From the NCBI RefSeq assembly GCF_003003285.1, contig NZ_PVTP01000005.1:1-64000 (forward strand): a DNA stretch of 64,000 nt. Direction: 5' to 3'. This document shows positions 24,753 through 34,329 of this stretch, in pieces (within the stretch, counting starts at the first letter, position 1; each line of letters starts with the position of its first letter). Under the pieces are notes generated by a model. It was not told the origin of the DNA and searched no databases. It saw only the letters and a list, made by a program, of their open reading frames with translations. The position numbers and the translations under genes were made by a program. Origin of the DNA: Yoonia maritima (GTDB lineage: Bacteria > Pseudomonadota > Alphaproteobacteria > Rhodobacterales > Rhodobacteraceae).

Positions 24753-26217
24753 ATCGGCCAAATGTATCAGCCAGCAAACGCGCCAGCGTTGGCTCATTTA
24801 GGTAGCCAGTCGCGGCTGTTCCGCTTCTCGTCTGGTACCGACTAATCGCGCCACGCGTATCACTATCGAAGCGGCCGTCAACGCGCCCAGGGTTGAACCC
24901 CATTTGCGCAAGGCGACTTTCGATTAAGCGTGCAAGAACTGGGTTAATGTTCAATCCTGCCTCGATGTCCGCAGCAGCCGCATTTTGATCGACCTCGTCT
25001 TCAGAAAGCCCATCCTTTGCTTCATCGGCAAACATCCCTTCTGGGTACCGGTTCAAATAGGCACGGTATCCAGCCAGATCGCCACGCGCGCCCGTTTCTT
25101 CCCAATACGCACGATCAAGACGCTCTGTTTCCTCACGTGCACGTTCTTCCTCTGCCTCGATTTCGGCTTGGCGACGACTGGCCTGCGCGTCAATCCGGTT
25201 AATTTGCTCCGCAGTCAGAAATGACGTTTGTGCAAATCCGTTGGACTGCTGCCAATTCCGGATCGCCCGGCGGCTGCCCGGGCCAAATATCCCGTCAACG
25301 CCGCGCGTATCGTAGTCTAGCAAAGTCAGATCACGCTGGATATCGCGGCGGCCATTACGCGAAAGCGACAAATCATCTTCAGCATTTTCGGCAAGCCGAA
25401 CTGGGTCGTTTTCGATTTCGTCCAGACGTCGCCGTGCTTCGTCAGCGTAACGGCTATCGGGATAGGTCAAAGCGAAATCACGATATGCATCAGCCGTATC
25501 GGCCTGCTGGGCATCAGTCCAAAACTGCAAGGTGGCCTCAACCGCAGGTGCTGCGGCCCCCTCTTCATTCTCGGTTTGCATTACCAAACGGTTTGGCTGA
25601 AAGCCGTCCGCAGTTAACCAACGCACATCCTGAACAAACGCCATAATATCTGCACCCGGCATGGCAATGGCATCCACGACGACAGTGTCAGTCGCATTTG
25701 GCTCTCCGTATAAAACCGTAACCCCTTGCGGGATGTCCAAATCACCCATGCCTTCACGCAAGTATGACCCGATCATACTATCAGCGTCTAAGTCGTAGCC
25801 AAGGATCAACACCGCCTGTCCCGGCGTTTTAGCAAGAACATCCAGCACGCTGTCGATTGAAACGGCATTTGCCAGTCCAAAATATGTTGGCGATTCTGCA
25901 TCAGCTGCCAACAGCCAGCTTCGTTCGCCATCAGTCACAAATCGCCCTGACAATCCGACAACCAAGCGGTCAGCATCCGTAGCGTTTTCAGCCAGACGAT
26001 CCAATAGTCGCGCCATATCGCCCGACGACCCATTCGATAACGTGCTAACGTCATACCCCGCCTCACGCAGGCTTTGCGCGCCATCAAGAACATCGGTCGC
26101 ATTAGAGACACGCCGCAAATTCTGATAGCGTTCCACCCCCATCAACAGCGCAGCATCCTCTGCAAATACAGGAAGGGCAAAGGCCGAAAGGGCCGCAATC
26201 AGACTTAGTTTACGCAT
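24751..26217 (-). CDS. caspase-like (peptidase C14 fold) protein with two peptidoglycan-binding domains, catalytic dyad apparently lost
   Basis: 488 residues. Signal peptide 1-20 (ends PVFAED). A caspase-like p20 fold follows: ALLMGVERYQNL, then the place where the catalytic SGHG should be reads LSGRFVTDGERSWLL, and where DAC should be reads LILGYDLDADS. Both catalytic residues are therefore missing. Then come a helical region, a peptidoglycan_binding_1 repeat (RDIQRDLTLLDYDTRGVDGIFGPGSR.., about 290-330), a Glu-rich coiled coil and a second PG-binding repeat at the C-terminus (GFNPGRVDGRFDSDTRGAIS). It probably acts as a periplasmic scaffold. The start is set by GGAGGAAA. Confidence 0.82.
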   Translation of the reverse strand: MRKLSLIAALSAFALPVFAEDAALLMGVERYQNLRRVSNATDVLDGAQSLREAGYDVSTLSNGSSGDMARLLDRLAENATDADRLVVGLSGRFVTDGERSWLLAADAESPTYFGLANAVSIDSVLDVLAKTPGQAVLILGYDLDADSMIGSYLREGMGDLDIPQGVTVLYGEPNATDTVVVDAIAMPGADIMAFVQDVRWLTADGFQPNRLVMQTENEEGAAAPAVEATLQFWTDAQQADTADAYRDFALTYPDSRYADEARRRLDEIENDPVRLAENAEDDLSLSRNGRRDIQRDLTLLDYDTRGVDGIFGPGSRRAIRNWQQSNGFAQTSFLTAEQINRIDAQASRRQAEIEAEEERAREETERLDRAYWEETGARGDLAGYRAYLNRYPEGMFADEAKDGLSEDEVDQNAAAADIEAGLNINPVLARLIESRLAQMGFNPGRVDGRFDSDTRGAISRYQTRSGTAATGYLNEPTLARLLADTFGR

Positions 26218-26324
26218 CGCGCGTTTCCTCCAAAGTTCACGTCGCATTAGTTCTGACACTAACGCCTTGTCACTCAAAAGGTTGCGCGGATGGGGCTGCT
26301 ATTCAATAGCGCGACCGCAAACCC

Positions 26325-29093
26325 CTATTCAGCGGCGATTTCAGACCCAATCTTTTCAATCCGCACAGCTGCGAATTTGAATTCAGGAATTTTGCCATAT
26401 GGGTCTATCGCCGGATTGGTCAACGTGTTCGCTGCCGCTTCGACATAGGCAAAGGGAACAAACACCATATCGGGCGATACAGCGCGATCAGCACGCGCCA
26501 TAATGTCGATACTGCCGCGCCGTGTGGTCAGCCTGATCATATCACCGGGCGCCGCCCCAAGCTGCCGCAGCGTTGACGGATGCAGTGAACAGTTTGCTTC
26601 GGGTTCGACCGCGTCCAGTACTTTGGATCGGCGAGTCATCGACCCGGTGTGCCAATGCTCTAGCTGACGGCCCGTCGTCATGATCATTGGGTATTCCGCG
26701 TCAGGCGTTTCATCGGGTGCGATAACATTGGCAGGCGTGAACTTCGCGCGTCCATTTTCGCGTGGGAATCCATCTGCGAACACAATGGCCTGCCCGGGAT
26801 CCGTGGGCGACAGCGATGGGTAGGTCACCGCATTCTCTGTCTCTAGTCGATCCCAAGTGATGTTATCAAACGACTCCATCACCATCGTCATTTCCGCGAA
26901 CACCTCGCGTGGATGAGCGTATTCCCATGCCAAACCAAGCTGTTTTGCTAGCTCAACCGTGATCCACCAGTCTTCGCGTGCATCACCCGGCGGCGGCACA
27001 GCAGGGCGGCCCATTTGCACCTGACGATTGGTATTCGTGACGGTCCCAGTCTTTTCCGCAAAGGCGCTAGCGGGCAGGATGACATCAGCAAAATTGGCCG
27101 TTTCAGTAAGGAAGATATCCTGCACGACAAGGTGATCCAGTTTAGCCAAAGCGTCACGCGCATGATCGACATCAGGGTCAGACATCGCCGGGTTTTCGCC
27201 CGAAATATACATGCCCCGAATATCGCCGGTGTGAACGGCATCAAGAATTTCCGTGACAGTCAGCCCCTTTTCAGGGTTCACACCTTCGTCTTTCCAGACC
27301 TGTTGGAACGCGCTGCGTACACCATCGTCACCGACAGGTTTGTAGTCGGGTAAGAACATCGGGATCAAACCAGCGTCAGACGCCCCCTGCACGTTGTTCT
27401 GCCCACGCAACGGGTGAAGCCCCGCACCCGGCCGACCAACCTGCCCGGTCATTAGCGCAAGGCTGATCAAGCAACGTGAATTATCGGTGCCATGAATGTG
27501 TTGGCTGACACCCATTCCCCAGAAAATCATCGCCGACTGCGCACCGGCAAACGTCCGGGCAACATCGCGCAAAACGTCAGCGGGAATGCCGCAAATACCT
27601 TCCATCTTTTCCGGTGAAAACTCTGCCAGATGCGCTTTCTCGGCTTCCCAGTTCTCGGTGTAGGCTTCGATATATTGCTGATCATAAAGGCGTTCTTCGA
27701 CGATCACATGCATGATCGCGTTCAGCATCGAGACATCTGCACCGGGCCGGAATTGAAGCATATGCGACGCAAACCGCTTTAGCGCCTGCCCACGGGGGTC
27801 CATCACAATCAGCTTGCCACCACGTTTGGTGAACTGTTTGAAATAGGTTGCCGCAACTGGGTGGTTTTCGATTGGGTTCGCGCCAATCACGATTGCCACG
27901 TCGGCATTTTCAATCTCGTTAAAGGTCGCGGTGACGGCACCCGACCCCACGTTTTCCATCAGCGCAGCGACCGATGACGCGTGGCAAAGCCGCGTGCAGT
28001 GGTCGACGTTGTTATGACCAAAGCCCTGACGGATTAGCTTTTGAAATAGATATGCCTCTTCATTCGTGCATTTCGCTGAGCCAAAGCCGGCGACGCCCGT
28101 TCCGCCAATGTCTTTGAGGCCCTTAGCCGCTGCATCCAGCGCCTCGTCCCAAGTCGCCTCTCTGAAATGGGCCTGCCAGTTTCCGGGATCAACGTTTAAC
28201 CCCTTGGCCGGCGCGTCTTTACGGCGGATCAGCGGTTTTGTCAGGCGATGTTCATGGTGGATGTAATCGAACCCGAACCGGCCTTTGACGCACAAACGCC
28301 CCTCATTCGCTGGGCCGTTGATACCCTCAACGAATTTGACCTTATTGTCTTTGACCTTGAGCGAAACCTGACAACCCACACCGCAAAACGGGCAAACGCT
28401 TTTGACTTCGCGATCATAATCCGCAGTGTCGCCAATCTGGTTTTCATCAGTGACCGTTGCAGGCAGTAGTGCCCCGGTCGGGCAGGCCTGCACGCATTCA
28501 CCGCACGCCACACATGACGACGCACCCATTGGGTCAGACATATCGAACACCGGATAAGCGTCATGCCCGCGCCCGGCCATCCCGATCACGTCATTCACCT
28601 GCACCTCACGGCAGGCCCGAACGCAAAGACCGCATTGAATACAAGCATCTAGGTTCACCGACATCGCGACATGGCTATCGTCGAGCAGCGGAATGTGATC
28701 GGCGTCCATTGTTGGAAAACGACTACTTTCAACGCCTTGGGCGGCAGCCATATCCCACAAATGGCTGGATTTGTCATGGGCGACCGGTTGCTCTGGCTGA
28801 TCTGCGACAAGCAGTTCCATCACCATTTTACGTGCCTGCACCTCGCGCGGTTGGTCGGTCGTCACGACCATACCTTCGGCGGGTTCACGAATACACGAGG
28901 CAGCCAACGTGCGTTCGCCATCAATCGACACCATGCACGCACGGCAGTTTCCGTCAGACCGATAACCGGGCGCTGGTTTGTGGCACAGATGCGGGATCTT
29001 TAGGCCGCGACCGTTCGCGACCTCCCAGATCGTTTCACCGGGCTGCGCGGTGACTTCTTTGCCGTCCAAAGTAAACGTGATGGGTTCTGACAT
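26325..29093 (-). CDS. fdhA: molybdenum formate dehydrogenase, alpha (catalytic) subunit
   Basis: 922 residues, FdsA-like. In order: an N-terminal [2Fe-2S] domain (CHKPAPGYRSDGNCRAC), a His-Cys cluster, two ferredoxin [4Fe-4S] motifs (CIQCGLCVRAC, CVACGECVQACP), the molybdopterin domain cluster CPFCGVGC..CVKG, and the active-site Cys in CTRLCHASSV, where E. coli FdhF has selenocysteine. It oxidises formate to CO2 with electrons leaving through the Fe-S chain. No FdsB, FdsG, FdsC or FdsD gene lies nearby, so partners must be elsewhere or the subunit acts alone. It is divergent from an ArsR/permease operon. Confidence 0.93.
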   Translation of the reverse strand: MSEPITFTLDGKEVTAQPGETIWEVANGRGLKIPHLCHKPAPGYRSDGNCRACMVSIDGERTLAASCIREPAEGMVVTTDQPREVQARKMVMELLVADQPEQPVAHDKSSHLWDMAAAQGVESSRFPTMDADHIPLLDDSHVAMSVNLDACIQCGLCVRACREVQVNDVIGMAGRGHDAYPVFDMSDPMGASSCVACGECVQACPTGALLPATVTDENQIGDTADYDREVKSVCPFCGVGCQVSLKVKDNKVKFVEGINGPANEGRLCVKGRFGFDYIHHEHRLTKPLIRRKDAPAKGLNVDPGNWQAHFREATWDEALDAAAKGLKDIGGTGVAGFGSAKCTNEEAYLFQKLIRQGFGHNNVDHCTRLCHASSVAALMENVGSGAVTATFNEIENADVAIVIGANPIENHPVAATYFKQFTKRGGKLIVMDPRGQALKRFASHMLQFRPGADVSMLNAIMHVIVEERLYDQQYIEAYTENWEAEKAHLAEFSPEKMEGICGIPADVLRDVARTFAGAQSAMIFWGMGVSQHIHGTDNSRCLISLALMTGQVGRPGAGLHPLRGQNNVQGASDAGLIPMFLPDYKPVGDDGVRSAFQQVWKDEGVNPEKGLTVTEILDAVHTGDIRGMYISGENPAMSDPDVDHARDALAKLDHLVVQDIFLTETANFADVILPASAFAEKTGTVTNTNRQVQMGRPAVPPPGDAREDWWITVELAKQLGLAWEYAHPREVFAEMTMVMESFDNITWDRLETENAVTYPSLSPTDPGQAIVFADGFPRENGRAKFTPANVIAPDETPDAEYPMIMTTGRQLEHWHTGSMTRRSKVLDAVEPEANCSLHPSTLRQLGAAPGDMIRLTTRRGSIDIMARADRAVSPDMVFVPFAYVEAAANTLTNPAIDPYGKIPEFKFAAVRIEKIGSEIAAE

Positions 29094-29211
29094 CTGATTT
29101 CTCCGCCGCTTTCGACCATACTAAAGCATTTGCCGCTGTTACGCGAAAGTACGTCGATGGTCGTAGGTCGAATTGTCCAAAAACGACACAATAGTTGACT
29201 CGATTTATTAT

Positions 29212-29235
29212 TTCTATATTTCTAGTTATATCGAA
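29212..29235. promoter_or_regulatory. candidate ArsR operator dyad
   Basis: TTCTATAT and ATATCGAA are near-complementary arms (7 of 8) separated by eight bases, 21 bases before the arsR-type ATG and inside an AT-rich promoter region. This fits autoregulation of the regulator-permease pair. Confidence 0.45.
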
Positions 29236-29256
29236 TCATTATTCAGGGCATCAAAA

Positions 29257-29556
29257 ATGGACAATGTTACAGCGGCACAGGGATTTTCCGCACTTGGATC
29301 AGAATCCCGTATCGAAGTGTTCCAGACCCTTGTGAAAGCAGGCAAAAACGGGCTGCTGGTTGGGGACATCCAGCAACGCACTGGCATCCCGGCATCGACG
29401 CTCGCGCACCATCTGAAATTTCTCAGCACCGCGCAACTGATCCTTCAGGAAAAGAAGGGGCGCGCAATCGTGAACCGCGCCAATTTTGATCACTTAGAAA
29501 ACCTTGCAGCATTTATTCTTGAGGAATGCTGCTCTGAACCAGGGCCGCAGTCATGA
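29257..29556 (+). CDS. ArsR/SmtB-family transcriptional regulator
   Basis: 99 residues, winged helix: FSALGSESRIEVFQTLV, then the recognition helix GIPASTLAHHLKFLSTA and a short tail with a Cys pair (EECCSEP) that could bind metal(loid). ATG at 29257 chosen because upstream codons lie in the AT-rich operator region. It overlaps the permease by four bases, so the pair forms an operon. The inducer could be an arsenical or another soft metal, but the sensing site is not the classical CVC of ArsR. Confidence 0.9.
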   Translation: MDNVTAAQGFSALGSESRIEVFQTLVKAGKNGLLVGDIQQRTGIPASTLAHHLKFLSTAQLILQEKKGRAIVNRANFDHLENLAAFILEECCSEPGPQS

Positions 29557-30587
29557 CACAGATCAACACAACATCAGCACCGCGCATCGCCGATTATCTC
29601 AAACGGCTCAAATCTCCATGGACGCTAACCCTGCTTGTTCCGGTGGTGGTTGCGATCCTTGATCAACCAAATACCGTCCCGGTCATAGAATTCGCGATAC
29701 GCGCACTTTTAGGTACATTACCCTACATCGTTTTTGCCGTGATCATGATTGCGAGCCTCAAGGCGGCAGGCGCGGAATCGGTCATCGCAGGCATATTCAA
29801 AGGGCGCGAAACGCGGATGATTGTCCTCGCCGCCTTATTTGGCGGGCTGGCACCGTTTTGCTCATGCGAAGTCATTCCGTTTATCGCGGGCCTACTTGCG
29901 CTTGGCACCCCACTTGCCCCTGTAATGGCGTTCTGGCTGGCGTCGCCTTTGATCGACCCGCCGACACTTCTGATTACCGCAGGTGCGCTGGGGTGGCCAT
30001 TTGCTGTTGCCAAGGCCTTTGCCGCTGTTGGCCTTGGGCTGATGGGCGGGTTCGCCATCAAACTGCTGCAATCACGTGGGTTCTTGTCTGCACCTTTGCG
30101 CGCATCACCCGTGTCGCGTTGCGGCTGTGGTCCTGACCCGTTTAGCGGCAAACCCATATGGGCGTTTTGGAACGACAGCACCCGTGTCCAAACATTTAAA
30201 CATGAGTTTGCCCACAATGCGCTGTTCTTGCTCAAATGGCTGGCCTTCGCATATGCACTCGAAGCCTTGTTGATCACTTACGTGCCTGCATCCCTGATCG
30301 CCGGCCTTGTCGGCGGTGAAGGTGTCGTGCCTATTGCAATTGCTGCATTGGTTGGTGTGCCTGCCTATCTGAACGGGTTTGTTGCCCCTCCTCTGATCGC
30401 CGGGTTGATGGAACAAGGCATGAGCAGTGGATCAGCCATGGCATTCGTAATCGGTGGCGGGGTTAGCTCTATTCCCGCAATGGCAGCGGTTTGGTCGCTG
30501 GTCAGACGCCAAGTCTTTGCAGCCTACATCGGTTTGGGCATCACTGGCGCCATCTTGTCAGGGGTCGTGTTCCAGCTAGTCGTTTAA
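29553..30587 (+). CDS. permease of the YraQ/DUF318 (ArsP-like) family
   Basis: 344 residues, about eight to ten membrane segments. The motif PFCSCEVIPFIAGLL near 109 contains the CSC signature of ArsP and related permeases, which export trivalent organoarsenicals in some members. A second Cys cluster, RCGCGPDPFSG, lies in the large central loop (about 190-200). Coupled to an ArsR-type regulator, it is likely a metal(loid) efflux protein; the substrate cannot be fixed by sequence. Confidence 0.87.
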   Translation: MTQINTTSAPRIADYLKRLKSPWTLTLLVPVVVAILDQPNTVPVIEFAIRALLGTLPYIVFAVIMIASLKAAGAESVIAGIFKGRETRMIVLAALFGGLAPFCSCEVIPFIAGLLALGTPLAPVMAFWLASPLIDPPTLLITAGALGWPFAVAKAFAAVGLGLMGGFAIKLLQSRGFLSAPLRASPVSRCGCGPDPFSGKPIWAFWNDSTRVQTFKHEFAHNALFLLKWLAFAYALEALLITYVPASLIAGLVGGEGVVPIAIAALVGVPAYLNGFVAPPLIAGLMEQGMSSGSAMAFVIGGGVSSIPAMAAVWSLVRRQVFAAYIGLGITGAILSGVVFQLVV

Positions 30588-31408
30588 CCACCGAGTTCCG
30601 CTTCGACGTGTGCCAGATTACTACGAATTTCGGGAACATCAGGGGCAATCGCGCGGGCGTATCTTAGGGCCGCCCGCGCACCACGTAAATCCCCTTGAGC
30701 GTATAGTGCATTGCCAAGCCCAAACTGCCAAAGCCAACTATCAGGCCATTGTTTTGCGCCCGTTTGATACAGCGTTTCTGCTGCACGCAGTTGATCAACA
30801 CGCTCTAATGCTGCAGCGGCAGACAAGACCCGGGTCTCTGCCACACTGACAGGCAAATCATCGGGGGGTAGAACGACCAAAGCCCAGTTTCCACCGCGCT
30901 GCCAAGTGCGTTGAAACAGATCAAAGGGAAGAACCATTTGGTCTTCTTGCCCGGAATTCAGGTAAACAGCATCACGTTCAAGATCATACCCTGTCACAAC
31001 GCCGTAATGCCAAACCGGCGCGATCCCGAGACCAAGATTTTGAAACACAATGACCGGATGACCAGCGGCTACTTCGGTTAATAACTGGTCAAATGTCGAA
31101 ATCTCGACGGCAAGCTGACCGAGCCTGCGACTGCTCCCAATCATATCTGCTTGATATGTGCCCCTAGCGCGAGGGCTAAACGCGAGTTCGGCAATCTGGT
31201 CCTGTTGGATGTCAGAACCCGCCCACTGCATGACCATCGCAATTGCGGTTGGGCCACAAAAAAATGCGTCTTGCTGAATGCGTGGTACGCCTTCGACGTG
31301 CGCACGGGTGGCTGCGCCCGGAAACGTGGCGGTCGGGTCCATTGGGACCGCGCAACCTGCCAGCCAGCAAAACGCTAGCAGACAGGCTAATCGGTTTAGC
31401 GTACGCAA
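30584..31408 (-). CDS. PA2778-family C39-like cysteine peptidase, lipoprotein, with TPR end
   Basis: About 274 residues. The signal peptide ends in the lipobox LAGC. The peptidase C39-like core has DAFFCGPTAIAMVM (catalytic Cys) and WHYGVVTGYD (catalytic His). A TPR-like helical repeat forms the C-terminal third (WLWQFGLGNALYAQGDLRGARAALRYARA). It is paired with a PA2779-family gene directly upstream, overlapping by 13 bases. The start is uncertain: I used TTG 31408; a TTG ten codons earlier is possible. Function of the family is unknown; it was likely co-opted for an envelope process. Confidence 0.82.
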   Translation of the reverse strand: MRTLNRLACLLAFCWLAGCAVPMDPTATFPGAATRAHVEGVPRIQQDAFFCGPTAIAMVMQWAGSDIQQDQIAELAFSPRARGTYQADMIGSSRRLGQLAVEISTFDQLLTEVAAGHPVIVFQNLGLGIAPVWHYGVVTGYDLERDAVYLNSGQEDQMVLPFDLFQRTWQRGGNWALVVLPPDDLPVSVAETRVLSAAAALERVDQLRAAETLYQTGAKQWPDSWLWQFGLGNALYAQGDLRGARAALRYARAIAPDVPEIRSNLAHVEAELGG

Positions 31409-31797
31409 CGTGTAAAGTTGAAGATCCGCGTAAAGCAAAGGATGTCAGTGACGAGCAAGATTACGAACACCGTGAACAACGTCCCGACAATATCCGCACC
31501 AGCCGTGTCGTTCTGCATTTGCACGACAAGTGCTTCGACTTCAGCATCGGAAAGCGCAGCAAGGCGGGCTTCGGCCTCTGCTGGATCAACGCCTTCTTCG
31601 ATCATCGCCGCCTGCACATCGTCACGCTGCAACGCATCCATCAAATAACCGCGGTCGGCATGCGTTGCGTATTTATCAATCGCGTTTTCAGTCGCCAGCA
31701 TTTCGGCCTGCGCCATCGTCGCGGTTTGCGTCGCAAACAAAAGCTGCGTCGTCAAAACCAGCGCAACGCCTTTTTTGGAAATCCCGAGAATACCCAT
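31396..31797 (-). CDS. PA2779-family protein
   Basis: 133 residues: an N-terminal hydrophobic signal anchor (about 10-30), then MLATENAIDKYATHADRGYLMDALQRDDVQAAMIEEGVDPAEAEARLAALSD in the helical centre (positions 33-85), and a C-terminal membrane segment (about 103-120) ending CFTRIFNFTRCVR. The family always accompanies the PA2778 peptidase. Both ends hydrophobic and both genes translationally linked suggest a membrane complex of unknown role. Confidence 0.85.
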   Translation of the reverse strand: MGILGISKKGVALVLTTQLLFATQTATMAQAEMLATENAIDKYATHADRGYLMDALQRDDVQAAMIEEGVDPAEAEARLAALSDAEVEALVVQMQNDTAGADIVGTLFTVFVILLVTDILCFTRIFNFTRCVR

Positions 31798-31917
31798 CCA
31801 TCAAATCCTTTCGTCAGGCGGCCCCGCACCGCCTTCTATGCATTTGACATATAGTGTTCAGGAATTCCCTATCATTGCAAGCGTTTGGTCTACTACTGCG
31901 CCAAAGCCCGCGTATTG

Positions 31918-32208
31918 CTAGTGCAAGAATGCACCGGCGTTATTGTAGAGAAAGATGCGCAAAATCTCGAGGCCAACCAGCACAACGATTGGCGACAAGT
32001 CGACGCCACCAAGATCAGGCATAAAGCGGCGGACCCGGCTATAGATCGGCTCAAGAATGCGTTGAAGCGTGTACCAAACCTGGCCCACGAATTCTTGACG
32101 TACATTCAGCACCTCAAAACGGATCAGCCAGCTCATGATAAAATGCGCGATCACGAAAAAGCGGACTACACTGATCAGCAAAAGTAGAATTTGAATAATA
32201 GTTAGCAT
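31918..32208 (-). CDS. YggT family membrane protein
   Basis: 96 residues with two hydrophobic helices (about 3-25 and 72-90) around the family motif FVGQVWYTLQRILEPIYSRVRRFMPDLGGVDLSP. YggT proteins are small integral membrane proteins linked to cell division or ion homeostasis in other bacteria. The gene is alone here. Confidence 0.92.
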   Translation of the reverse strand: MLTIIQILLLLISVVRFFVIAHFIMSWLIRFEVLNVRQEFVGQVWYTLQRILEPIYSRVRRFMPDLGGVDLSPIVVLVGLEILRIFLYNNAGAFLH

Positions 32209-32349
32209 CGTCTCAGGGACCCTTTGATTGGTTTGCCCTGAATTAAGCGCTCCACCAGCATCCTACAAGGCCGCCGTTTCCCTTAGGTCAAAGTTGACGC
32301 TAACGTCAATCTGGATCATCCCAGACGCGAAACATAATTCGAGGCGCTC

Positions 32350-32889
32350 ATGTACCCTGTTGTTCGTGTCATAAAAGAACTGATCACCAACCGTAAGGCG
32401 CCCAAGCTGCACCCGCTGGATACACATGTGTCGTACCACCGCTGCTGGCCGCAGGACATTGATACATATTTTGAAATGAACAACGGTCGCATTTTGACGA
32501 TCTTTGACCTTGGGCGCACAGGATTGGCAACGCGGGTCGGTCTAATTGACGTATTAAAAAAGAATAGCTGGGGCCTTACGATGGCTGGCGTTTCTGTGCG
32601 TTACCGCAAGCGCATTCGGCCTTTTGCAAAGTTCCGGATCGTCAGCAAAACAGCGGGCTGGGACCATCGGTTTGTGTATATCGACCAATCGATTTGGATC
32701 GGCGACGAATGCGCGACCCAAGCGATGTATCGGTCCGCGATCACCAGCGCGAATGGCATCGTACCCCCGGATCAGGTTTTCGCAGCACTTGGAAATGAAG
32801 GTAAGTCGCCCGAATTGCCTGAGTGGATCAAAAACTGGATCGACGCGGATGCAACGCGCCCTTGGCCACCAACCGATAGCGGCACCTAA
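32350..32889 (+). CDS. acyl-CoA thioesterase family protein (hotdog fold)
   Basis: 179 residues. The THEM6/4HBT-like layout is visible: THVSYHRCWPQDIDTYFEMNNGRILTIFDLGR (the hotdog helix with the catalytic-region Asp/Asn) and the beta strands GVSVRYRKRIRPFAKFRIVSK and HRFVYIDQSIWIGDE. Likely hydrolyses a medium or long acyl-CoA; the substrate is not predictable. Confidence 0.88.
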   Translation: MYPVVRVIKELITNRKAPKLHPLDTHVSYHRCWPQDIDTYFEMNNGRILTIFDLGRTGLATRVGLIDVLKKNSWGLTMAGVSVRYRKRIRPFAKFRIVSKTAGWDHRFVYIDQSIWIGDECATQAMYRSAITSANGIVPPDQVFAALGNEGKSPELPEWIKNWIDADATRPWPPTDSGT

Positions 32890-32952
32890 CCGCTTGCTTT
32901 TGCCCTGCGTAACGGTGTCTTATCGCCGCAAAGAATACGCAGGGGCAGGCAC

Positions 32953-34329
32953 ATGACAGTCGAAAAGAAACGCATCTGGGGGTGGATGGCTTTTGATTGG
33001 GCCTCGCAGCCCTATTACACGCTTGGCCTGACCTTTATTTTCGGACCTTACTTTGCGTCTGTCGCCACCGACTACCTGCAAGGCGGCGGATTAGACGCAG
33101 ACACTGCAAACGCGCAGGCCCAGTCCATCTGGTCGACAGGTCAGATGGTTGCCGGGTTGTTCATCGCGCTCACGGCACCTTTCCTTGGTGCATTTGCAGA
33201 CCATTCAGGGCGAAAAATACCGTGGATCGCAGCGTTTTCGGTCGTATACATTATCGCCGCATTTGCCCTTTGGGGGCTAATGCCCGATAGCAGCTCTGTC
33301 TGGCTGTATATGGGTATTTTCTTTGTCGGTTTTATCGCTGCTGAATCAGCCTTAAACTTCGTGAACGCGATCCTGCCCAGCCTTGGAAATGACGAAGACG
33401 TTGGGCGCATTTCTGGCTCCGGGGCTGCATTTGGGTATTGGGGCGGCGTACTATCGTTGATCCTCATTTTGCTTTTGCTTGCTGAAAACGGTGATACCGG
33501 TAAGACTCTGATTGGGCGTGATCCGTTGTTTGGGCTAAACCCCGACCTCAAGGAAGGCACCCGCGCGGTCGGTCCGTTCATCGCGATTTGGTTTGCGATC
33601 TTCATGATCCCATTTTTCCTGTGGGTTCGCGACGCACCTCAGCCGAAACCTGAAAAAGTGCGGCTTAGCGCAGTGGCAAGCGACTTGGGGCAGACCCTAA
33701 AAAATGTGTTCAAACGCAAAAGCCTCCGTAGCTTCCTGCTTGCCTCGATGTTTTACCGTGATGCCGTGAATGCCCTGTATGCTTATGGTGGGATTTACGC
33801 CAAATTGGTGCTGGGATGGGAAATTACCCAAATCGGCGTATTCGGCGTGATTGCGGCGATTGCGGCCGCGATTACAACTTGGGTTGGCGGGCTCGCTGAC
33901 AAAAAATTCGGTCCAAAGCCTGTGATCATCACCGCCGTTTGGGCCATGATCGCTGTGTCATGTATTATCGTCGGGATGTCCCGTGAGGCCGTCTTTGGCG
34001 TGCCTCTCGACCCGTCATCATCGCTGCCAGACATCATTTTCTTTGTCTGCGGTGCGGTTATCGGTGGTGCTGGTGGCGCGGTTTATGCAGCGTCTCGTTC
34101 TCTTATGGTACGCCACAGCCACCCTGACCGTCCCGCCGAGGCATTTGGCCTATTCGCGCTATCCGGCAAGGCGACTGCGTTCCTTGCGCCAGCACTGATC
34201 GGCCTTGTTTCATGGCTGTCTGGTAACGTACAAATTGGTTTTTCTCCCGTTATTGTACTATTCATTGTGGGGCTTTTGTTGCTACGATGGGTTAACAAAG
34301 ACGGAGATCGCGCAGAATGGTCCGCATAA
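32953..34329 (+). CDS. MFS transporter of the Atg22/UMF1 type
   Basis: 458 residues with about twelve membrane segments. Opening WGWMAFDWASQPYYTLGLTFIFGPYF is typical of the UMF1/Atg22 group of major facilitators, probably effluxing amino acids or peptides. The central loop is rich in Lys/Pro (about 220-235). The last 13 bases overlap mepA, so the two genes are co-transcribed. Confidence 0.9.
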   Translation: MTVEKKRIWGWMAFDWASQPYYTLGLTFIFGPYFASVATDYLQGGGLDADTANAQAQSIWSTGQMVAGLFIALTAPFLGAFADHSGRKIPWIAAFSVVYIIAAFALWGLMPDSSSVWLYMGIFFVGFIAAESALNFVNAILPSLGNDEDVGRISGSGAAFGYWGGVLSLILILLLLAENGDTGKTLIGRDPLFGLNPDLKEGTRAVGPFIAIWFAIFMIPFFLWVRDAPQPKPEKVRLSAVASDLGQTLKNVFKRKSLRSFLLASMFYRDAVNALYAYGGIYAKLVLGWEITQIGVFGVIAAIAAAITTWVGGLADKKFGPKPVIITAVWAMIAVSCIIVGMSREAVFGVPLDPSSSLPDIIFFVCGAVIGGAGGAVYAASRSLMVRHSHPDRPAEAFGLFALSGKATAFLAPALIGLVSWLSGNVQIGFSPVIVLFIVGLLLLRWVNKDGDRAEWSA

